Source: Phoronis australis (taxonomy: Eukaryota; Phoronida; Phoronidae). Taken from it: a stretch of DNA of 64,000 nt. Location of the stretch: the NCBI GenBank assembly GCA_002633005.1, contig NMRA01000016.1, positions 1,195,565-1,259,564 of the forward strand, in the 5' to 3' direction. Below, one piece after another: positions 56,300 to 64,000 of this stretch. Position 1 is the stretch's first letter. Each line of letters starts with the position of its first letter. The notes beneath the pieces were generated by a model that searched no databases, was not told the DNA's origin, and was given only the letters and a program-made list of their open reading frames with translations. The translations under genes and the position numbers were made by a program.

Positions 56300-58150
56300 T
56301 ATTCTGGAAGTTGATAAATTTGTAAGAAATCTGTCTACTGAGAGCTTATAAGGGCAAGCCGAGGTCGTAAACTTCAAATATTCCCTTTAAAGCAAGCAAT
56401 GACTTTCATCAATTACTTGTAGGCTCTTGGTGTTACGCGTAATTAGGAACTCGCCTAACTAAAGAACGAATGTGTTTTTATCCCAAAACTGAATCCAGCC
56501 TTCTCAAAGATTCTGACGCATGGAGTTTTAAAGAGTTTCCGCCATGACCCTGTGTCTCAAAAAGTATTAATGAGATTTAATAGCCTTTCGTATACCTGTT
56601 GCTAAGAAACAAGGCAAAAATTAAAAAAAAAACATATGTATATATTCTGCTATCAATATTGTACGTAACGGGTGGAAGACCGTCTCCGCCGTTGTATTTA
56701 CCAGTGAGATATTAAGGAGTTCTGAGGAAAGTCCGCGGAGAGCCATCTTTTTCAGACACGAAAAGGTGCACGTCTCTGTGTACAATTTTCCTAAATACGT
56801 GAAAGTTGCACAGAAATTGTATCGATTTTTGCGCCGCAAGAGGGTGTGGAATGTCAGCGTAAACTGTAAGCATGATGTGGTTTAATAATACTATTATCAT
56901 CACTAACAGATGTTTTAAAGGAAGGGTCTATGGGAGAAGAAAAAATAACTCGGAAACATGTAGCAAAGCGTGCTTCATAAAGCTTGCTTCTTCAATTTTT
57001 TAGACAGTTACACTAATTGAAACTCCAAAGACAGATACCAAACAATAAATTTGGTCAAACTGAAGAACTGAAGATAAGTAGAAATGCCCAGGTTGGAATA
57101 TGTTTTCGATTTTTATTGAAAACTCCATTAACGTGCTTTGATCAAGATGGGGTGACATTTAGGCATATTAGTTCAACTATTTTGTATCATTGTATGATTT
57201 TTGGTTTGTTGATGTACTTTAATAGATTTTTCTGGTAATATTGAAGAAAACATTGGTTTCGATTGTGTGGACATCTATGTATGTATTTGAAGCATATCTT
57301 TAACAATAACGATGAATAACATCCATTCCCTCGCTATACTCGGTCTCATCCTTCTGCTACTAAACAAAAAGTATGCGAATGGGTACGCCTTATGCACCGT
57401 ATTCGCGCAGTGCCATTTTCAAAGTTAGCCTCTGTTTAGGTTTTAAAAACAATGCATTTTGTGCTTAAGTACAGCGCAAAGCGTGTTTTTTCGCGTGCGT
57501 CGTTATAATCACGCATCAAATGCTAAGGTGCTTTCTAAAATGGCGAGTGCGTGAATGAGGTCTATACGGAGTGGGAGGTAAGCTATATTGTGATAGTATT
57601 TCATGATGACAAGTAAAAAACCCATTGCGCGTCATTCGGACAATGAATAATTATGAAAACTGAAATTCATACAAAAGCCAATTCATTGCAAATATTGGAA
57701 CTCTAAAATGAGGCTTAGGAAACAAATCTGAAAGCGTACCTCAAGAGGTTTTGTCCAGTAGGAGCCTTTTTGGATTTAAATGTAAGCTATCTTAAAAGGA
57801 TAGTAAACTCTGTTTCAGTGATTTTACCCAAAACGGGCTCCATCACCTACTAATGCACATACAATCCTGTGGTTCGTGACAGTGGCAACAAAGCATTTGA
57901 ATTTTTAGGATCTAAGTGGCTAGTGGTCATAATTATACTGGAATAGAGCTTAGTAGCCGATTTAACTTGTACTAGCCGTTACATCGGCTGGTCAAAAATG
58001 GACAAAGCAGCACATGTTAGTTCCATTCCTACACTGTACCTCATGCTCAATAAAAGCAAATTAAACAGAAATCGTGAGTTTGCATTCGGTCTCACGACTC
58101 ACCGTGGCAGTAGCAAACTAAAATCAAAATAGTCATTTTGATAAAAGGAA
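56300..58150. other. Unassigned stretch
   Basis: No coding, RNA or repeat feature could be supported. Confidence 0.4.
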
Positions 58151-58154
58151 TGTA

Positions 58155-58520
58155 ACGGCTGTAGCGGAGTTCCATTTGGTGTTTTGAGTAACATGGGTCA
58201 TGGAATGTAATCTAAACAGTGTTCAAGGGTTTAACGGAGGACCGCTTGGAGTTTTGAGTCACATGGGTCACAGAAGGTGGTAACCTTAGCAGTGTTTATG
58301 GCTTTAACGGAATGCCACTTGGAGTTTTGGGTGACGTGTCACGAAATGTAAACTAAGGTGCTCATGGCTTTAACGGAGTGCCACTTGGAATTTTGAGTCA
58401 CATGGGTAACGGAACGCAACCTAAACATTGTTCATGGCTTTCATGGAGTGCCACTTGGAGTTTTGTGTCACATTGGTCACGGAACTTGACCTAAACAGTG
58501 TTCTTGGCTTCAACGGGTCA
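58155..58520 (+). repeat. Minisatellite, about five units of roughly 73 bp
   Basis: Each unit follows the pattern TTTAACGGAGTGCCACTTGG-A-TTTTG-GTCACATGGGTCACGGAA-G-AACCTAAACAGTGTTCATGGC with substitutions. Units begin near 58156, 58232, 58305, 58372 and 58440. Units have diverged, so this is not a recent expansion. Confidence 0.85.
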
Positions 58521-59414
58521 ATTTGTTGTTGGTTGTGGAAATATTTTTGATTTAAAGTTCAGACAGATTATTACACTCATGTCTAGTGACAGGTATGTCT
58601 GAATTTGTTGGACTTTCTGGTTTTCAATGTACTTTCACTCAGATGTTGTTGTCAGCTCCCGGCGACAACAATAGTTTGACAAGTGGTGGAGTTGGTGGAC
58701 CAACGAATGGAATTGGGGAGTGAGGAGACTGTAAACGTTGCCGTTTCTGAACTAATATGTCTGTTGATACCAGCTGATGCGCATGTAGTGTTAAGCTGTA
58801 AATTAAACCCCCTTCGACCGGAAATTTGTAAAATGATACGTTTGCACCATCCAAGCACTCGTGGAACCTTTCAAAATGTGTCAATTTATACTCTTTACAT
58901 ACATCGTTAAGTTAGACGACTTAGACTGTCCAAACAAAATCTTGAAAAGCAAAGCGAAGCAAACTATTTCCTTACAAATAACAAGAACTGTGTTAGTCAA
59001 ATAATATTCCAACTGCTTGCGCACCATAAAATAATCGAAGAGTTTCAACAAAAGAAACGCTGTTTTCTAAATTAACCACAAAAGACACCTTCCGGTGTTA
59101 GATAAGAAGATGAACTCTTCATTTCAGTTTCATGTATCCATGATCTTTCATGATATGAGATCATCGAGTAGGTGACACCGGCCCTCCCAACACAATGGGA
59201 GCTAACAGTTTTGTCATCCTAGAGTGGTTTTCTGCATCTTCAATTTTTGTCTTAGTTTGGCCTAATGACAATGAATAAATTGACCTGCGGTTATTATCAA
59301 ATCGATCGCAGTTTGCGATGGCAAGAGCAAAGCAAGGGGTTCGAATTCATGCTCATAAAGGCAGCTGGTAGGTGTTGTAGCGGAAAGAAAACTACGCATT
59401 GTCCATGATTATGC

Positions 59415-60222
59415 CTTGATTCAGTCAACGGCGTTATCAATGTCAAATACAATGTACATCTCATTGACTCATTACATATTCCTTGACATCACAGCGTGCA
59501 TTTTTTCTTAACGCGTAAAAACCGGTTAATGTTCTAAAAATAAACATTTAACCAAGCAACACCTTTTTCGTACGACTTTAAATCGGTATTGGTCCAAAAA
59601 CATCTAACTCGGCAATGTCTTTTACGTTGATGAGATGAACTAAAAGGAAACGAGGCGGGAACGAACAATTATGAAATAAGCATTTACTGTTGAAATGTGT
59701 GTTGATGACTGATCAGTTTTTTACACGCCGTAGGCAATTAAACGTTGGTTTTTGAACTTGCATCAAGATATAAGCGCCTGCTAATATCCGATTGAAAACC
59801 ATTGGGCATTGTATTGAGTCCACTCAACATAGCTGGCCGAGCAAAATGTTGTCTGCCAAAAGATGTCATTCTCCCATTTGGTGTAAATGATCAAGACCCC
59901 ATGATAGTTGATTTGATCGGAAATTTAATTTGGGCACGCGCAATGGTGTCCACGCCAAAAAATCCTAGTGTGCATTCACCTAGACGAGGAAATCTTGTGA
60001 AAACGCAAGATCACGCAAGACTTCGGAATGTGTTACATGGAGAATACTACACGAGTCTCAGGTTTATGACATGGGCAAAACCTCTTGGAAATTTCGTCAA
60101 AATCCCGAAGCTTGGCGAGGGATTTTGACGAAATTTTCGAGAGGTTTTGCCATGTCATAAACTGAAACGAGTGCAGGATTAGTCTTCTCACATGAACCTT
60201 TAAAACGATCTTTTTGCTGAAA
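59415..60222. repeat. Duplicated block copy 1 (with hairpin)
   Basis: About 808 bp, near-identical to 60224-61032 across the N at 60223. It holds a hairpin with arms 60062-60105 and 60120-60162 around the spacer CGAAGCTTGGCGAG (60106-60119). A 108-residue open frame (59802-60128) is broken by a stop in the other copy and is not called a gene. Confidence 0.85.
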
Positions 60223-60223
60223 N
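60223..60223. other. Single-N joint with duplicated flanks
   Basis: It separates two copies of an 808-bp block; the left copy ends in TTTTTGCTGAA, which in the right copy continues into new sequence. Same pattern as the other five isolated Ns. Confidence 0.8.
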
Positions 60224-61032
60224 CTTGATTCAGCCAACGGCGTTATCAATGTCAAATACAACGTACATCTCATTGGCTCATTACATATTCCTTGACATCA
60301 CAGCGTGCATTTTTTCTTAACGCGTAAAAACCGGTTAATGTTCTAAAAATAAACATTTAACCAAGCAACACCTTTTTCGTACGACTTTAAATCGGGAATG
60401 GTCCAAAAACATCTAACTCGGCAATGTCTTTTACGTTGATGAGATGAACTAAAAGGAAACGTGGCGGGAACGATCAATTATGAAATAAGCATTTACTGTT
60501 GAAATGTGTGTTGATGACTGTTTAGTTTTTTACACGCCGTAGGCAATTAAACGTTGGTTTTTGAACTTGCATCAAGATATAAGCGCCTGCTAATATCCGA
60601 TTGGAAACCATTGGGCATTGTATTGAGTCCACTCAACATAGCTGGCCGAGCAAAATGTTGTCTGCCAAAAGATGCCATTCTCCCATCTGGTGTAAATGAT
60701 CAAGACCCCATGATAGTTGATTTGATCGGAAATTAAATTTGGGCACGCGCAATGGTGTCCACGCCAAAAAATCCTAGTGTGCATTCACCTAGACGAGGAA
60801 ATCTTGTGAAAACGCAAGATCACGCAAGACTTCGGAATGTGTTATATGAGAATCCTACACGAGTCTCAGGTTTATGACATGGGCAAAACCTCTTGGAAAT
60901 TTCGTCAAAATCCCTCGCCAAGCTTCGGGATTTTGACGAAATTTTCAAGAGGTTTTGCCCATGTCATAAACTTGAAACGAGTGCAAGATTTGTCTTCTCA
61001 CATGAACCATAAAGACGATCTTTTTGCTGAAA
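60224..61032. repeat. Duplicated block copy 2 (hairpin with inverted spacer)
   Basis: The hairpin arms 60870-60913 and 60928-60971 are 44-bp inverted repeats with one mismatch. The spacer is CTCGCCAAGCTTCG (60914-60927), the exact reverse complement of the spacer in copy 1. Confidence 0.9.
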
Positions 61033-62290
61033 AACTCGACGTGTCTAAAACTTTCAATCACACGACGCAACTTTTGTAAAAACACTCTTGCTCAATGTAA
61101 AGTAATTCCGTTACTTTCTGTTAATAGTGTTATTTCAAGCTCATCAATTGTAAATTGCATTCAGCTTTCGTAGCAAATATTTAAGTTAGAATCTAAAAGA
61201 TAGTCTCTGAAGTAATACGATAAATAACAGTCAGCAAGACTTCCCCGCACGTGAGTACTGAATTGACCTTGAGACAACACAGCTAGGCAGTCTCACTGTG
61301 TTGGGTTACGTCTTCGTTTGAATCAGTGCTGTTGTGGTAAAATTAGAGGTAAGTAGGAGCCCAAAGCTCACCGTATCACTTTGAGCACTGAACGTAACAC
61401 GTGGGTAGGCGATACATTCAAATGCCAAAAGGTGGTTGGCTGCGCCTACGTGCGCCTACGCCCCACTGCAGCACTGGTTTGAATTAATTTGGATGTGGAA
61501 TTCGTCGCCGTTTAAAAATTTGCTTGCATGTCCTTCCGACTGGAAGTACGTACAGTTGAGACAGCCGATTTGTCAATCATAACCATGTCACTTTCTCGGA
61601 ATTCCGGCATAGCTTGGCTGCTGGTATAAGTGTCTTGCAGACGCCGATAAAATGTAAGGAGTATGGACTTCTACTTTGCACTACTTTGTGATTTGCCCAT
61701 GTAATATCAAAAATACGTACGCGCTGTTATTAACCAGTCGTGTCGTAACACATTCCAGGTCATGTGAGAAATGTAAAATACTTGATGACACTAATTTCCT
61801 TCGCCAGATTCTTGCGTTGACGGAACTCAACCCTGTGCCACGACGTTGACATTTGCAGCACCTCGAGGGCGAAGGAACGTACGAAAACTTAAATTGCCAC
61901 TAGGAGGCACCACAGAATTCGGATCCCTGCCAAAATCAACGTCAGCCGTGCTCCTTGCAATTAGAACGCACAGTGACACCTTTCGTGATTATTCTTTATG
62001 AGTGCAGTTTGACAGCGGCGCAAAAATTGTAAAAGTGTTACTAGGGGCGCAGCATCTGAATCAAAGCAGGTACTATCGTCTCCTTGAAAAATGAAAATAA
62101 TTTTCTTTATCAACATGAGCTTCAGGAAATGTCACTCTTGTGATCTGTTAAGTGGCTGTCACTAGCGCCACCTATTGTCAATGTTATAAGTTAGTGGGTC
62201 ATCTATCTCCCCTGGACAGTGACCAAATTCATGAGTTACCCACAACTCTGTGTGTCCTGTTCCTGTCTCGTGTTATGGAGAATAAACATG
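61033..62290. other. Unassigned stretch
   Basis: No gene or bounded repeat is supported here. Confidence 0.4.
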
Positions 62291-62299
62291 GCTTTACAG

Positions 62300-62810
62300 T
62301 TTCTACATTCAGTTTATGTTAATCCAACCACATCTGACTACAGTAATTCTGCGGAACTTGCTTCACTTGATCTTTTGGAACGCATTTGTAACCATCTTGA
62401 TAATGACATCAATTCCCTTGTTATCTTTCTCAATATCTCTAAAGTTTTCGTCGCAGTAGACCACCAAATACTCTTTCAAACGATAAATCACAACCATATT
62501 ACTGGAGTTGAATATACAGTTTTAACAGTTATCTCTCCCACACTGCTCCCAATATGTTTCCCTGTAGGATCGATAACTTCCAATTGCTTACCAATGTCTA
62601 CCGGAGTTCCGCAAGGCTCTATTATAGGCCTGCTTCTCTTCTCATGATCTTCCATATTCTTCTCCCATGGCCGCATGCCTTTATGCAGACGACACTTGTC
62701 TTGTTACACGTTACAAACTCACTGAATCCCCCCAACACACTTGATAACAAACACTTACCATCAACAACAAATTGGCTTCTATTTCAGTCAGGTTTTCCGT
62801 GAACAAACGT
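62300..62810 (+). pseudogene. Decayed non-LTR retrotransposon RT fragment
   Basis: The frame 62219-62647 includes SAELASLDLLERICNHLDND, INSLVIFLNISKVFVAVDHQIL (family: LDLSKAFDTVDHxIL), SITSNCLPMSTGVPQGSIIG (RT motif) and then, after a frameshift, LYADDTCLVTRYKLT. This is an RT of the jockey/CR1/RTE-like range with the YADD box. The normal SKAFD aspartate is replaced (SKVFV), so it is dead. Confidence 0.85.
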
Positions 62811-62829
62811 TCAATTAATGCACCAACAA

Positions 62830-63620
62830 GTAAGTTAAAGATCTCTCACTACACCCAAAAGAAAGTTAGTTGACAAATGTATAATCCTATCATTTATAAA
62901 AATAAGAAAACAATCAATCACGTGCACGAAAATTTTCTTCCGTGGTATTGCCGTTGGTAAAAAACTGTTATGGTGCGCCACCATCCGTCTCATTTCAAAC
63001 AAAAACTCGGGATTTTTAGAATTAAAATATATTTTTTAAACCTGTCAAGTATGGAAAATGATAATTATTTATGAAATACGTTATTTTTCTTTTGCTGGTA
63101 TAACCGTAAATCATCAAGAGCTGATGAAGGTCTTTTTATTGATATGACTTTTATGCAATTCGGTTGAAAAAGGGACGAAAAGTTTTAATGCCAGTAAGAA
63201 GGCCTCACTTTTCCCATTACCACAGTACTAAAATACATATTTTGTAATTATTTGTCCTATGTACCTAGTTTTTCTATGGTATTACAACTCCGATGTTCAT
63301 TTGGAAATATTTTAAAGACAGAGTAAACTTTTTGTTACCCTTACCTCAGTTTCCAAAATCGCGGATTTGTAAGTAAAAGCTCCTCCGTTTGGCACAGTTT
63401 GGGGCCACCAACTAGATCACAAAGTAATCAAACATATGGATGAAATTCGTTAGTTAAAAATTTTCAGTGATGACATTTTAAGCATATAAACAAGAATTAT
63501 TACTCTTCATAAACACCAGATACTGGTTACGACCGGGGCAGATACGTTATCAGAATTAACTATATAGGTCACGTGATGTGACCGATCAATAGTGTGTATG
63601 GAGGCTAATATTTCTTGCTT
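62830..63620. other. Unassigned AT-rich stretch
   Basis: No feature is supported. Confidence 0.4.
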
Positions 63621-63622
63621 AT

Positions 63623-63780
63623 GGAGGCAGTGTGGCCTAGTGTGATAGGTGTCCGCTTTCTTTACTCGAGGAAGTGGCTTGGAATCCCACTGACTCACAC
63701 GGCTAAACCCTTGAGTCAGGTTTCTAGGTACTCATCTTGGTTTAAACTGTGTATTAATAAAGCATAAAAATGGTTCCAGG
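63623..63780 (+). repeat. tRNA-derived SINE
   Basis: GGCAGTGTGGCCTAGTGTGATAGG matches a SINE head with an A box (TGGCCTAGTG), and GGCTTGGAATCCCACT a changed B box at the right distance. The pattern closes with GACTCACACGG, as in many invertebrate SINEs. A TTAATAAAGC-type tail lies near 63755. Confidence 0.8.
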
Positions 63781-64000
63781 TGATCATTGCAATGGGTCCA
63801 CGTGCGCGGCTTGCGCACGTCTGGTACAACGTGTATCAGACCGCCCGCAATTATTTTATTTAAAAAATAATGATAATAATTCTTGCTTATACGATATCAA
63901 CCCGATGATTTATAACTACACAATTATACAATTCTAAATTTAATTCGTTTGAATTAAACAAACATTCCACTCTTATCCCTATATTCCTCAGCAAGACCGA

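Noticed and set aside
56195-56377. Pro/Ser-rich minus-strand open frame
   Set aside because: It is a translation of the purine microsatellite.
59802-60128. 108-codon open frame in the duplicated block
   Set aside because: The second copy has a stop within it and ends differently; the frame runs through the hairpin. Not conserved as coding.

Overview
This is a low-gene-density window of animal nuclear DNA. The evidence is spliceosomal GT-AG introns with phase-consistent exons, TATA boxes about 45-50 nt upstream of start codons, tRNA-derived SINE-like repeats, and metazoan families (an ApoD-type lipocalin and a CTHRC1-type secreted protein). The transposon mix (Ty3/gypsy, Tx1/L1-type LINE, Penelope-like, DNA transposons and MITEs) and the high divergence between apparently allelic copies suggest a marine invertebrate, perhaps a cnidarian or hemichordate. 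I cannot name the species.

Layout. 0.8-7.0 kb (minus): an intact 4-exon lipocalin gene. 7.5-18.6 kb (minus): a decayed Ty3/gypsy element with a 3' LTR, polypurine tract, candidate PBS and 5' LTR stub. A 2.5-kb LINE with a 14-bp target duplication has inserted into it, and its gag-protease segment appears twice around a single-N contig joint. 19.5-24.9 kb (plus): an intact 7-exon gene for a 383-residue helical protein that I do not recognise, possibly F-BAR-like. 25-35 kb: a transposon nest of Penelope-like fragments, a 3.3-kb DNA element with long terminal inverted repeats carrying a decayed FEN/PIN-like gene, a hAT-type MITE inside that element, and a decayed reverse transcriptase. 35-42 kb: mostly unassigned, with a duplicated 1.2-kb SINE-like repeat and one candidate P2X7-like exon. 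42.15-43.24 kb: a 21-bp satellite built on the palindrome TATCGATA. 43.8-48.2 kb (minus): a CTHRC1-like gene whose expected collagen segment is replaced by a short coiled coil. 48.3-64 kb: largely non-coding, with minisatellites, a duplicated block holding a long hairpin, a LINE fragment and a tRNA-derived SINE.

Two themes stand out. First, all six isolated N bases sit at or near duplicated sequence, so many local 'duplications' are probably unmerged haplotypes and not biology. Second, the repeats are deeply nested and several have readable boundaries (target duplications, inverted termini), so the order of insertions can be reconstructed. The three host genes look functional apart from one unresolved splice junction in the CTHRC1-like gene.
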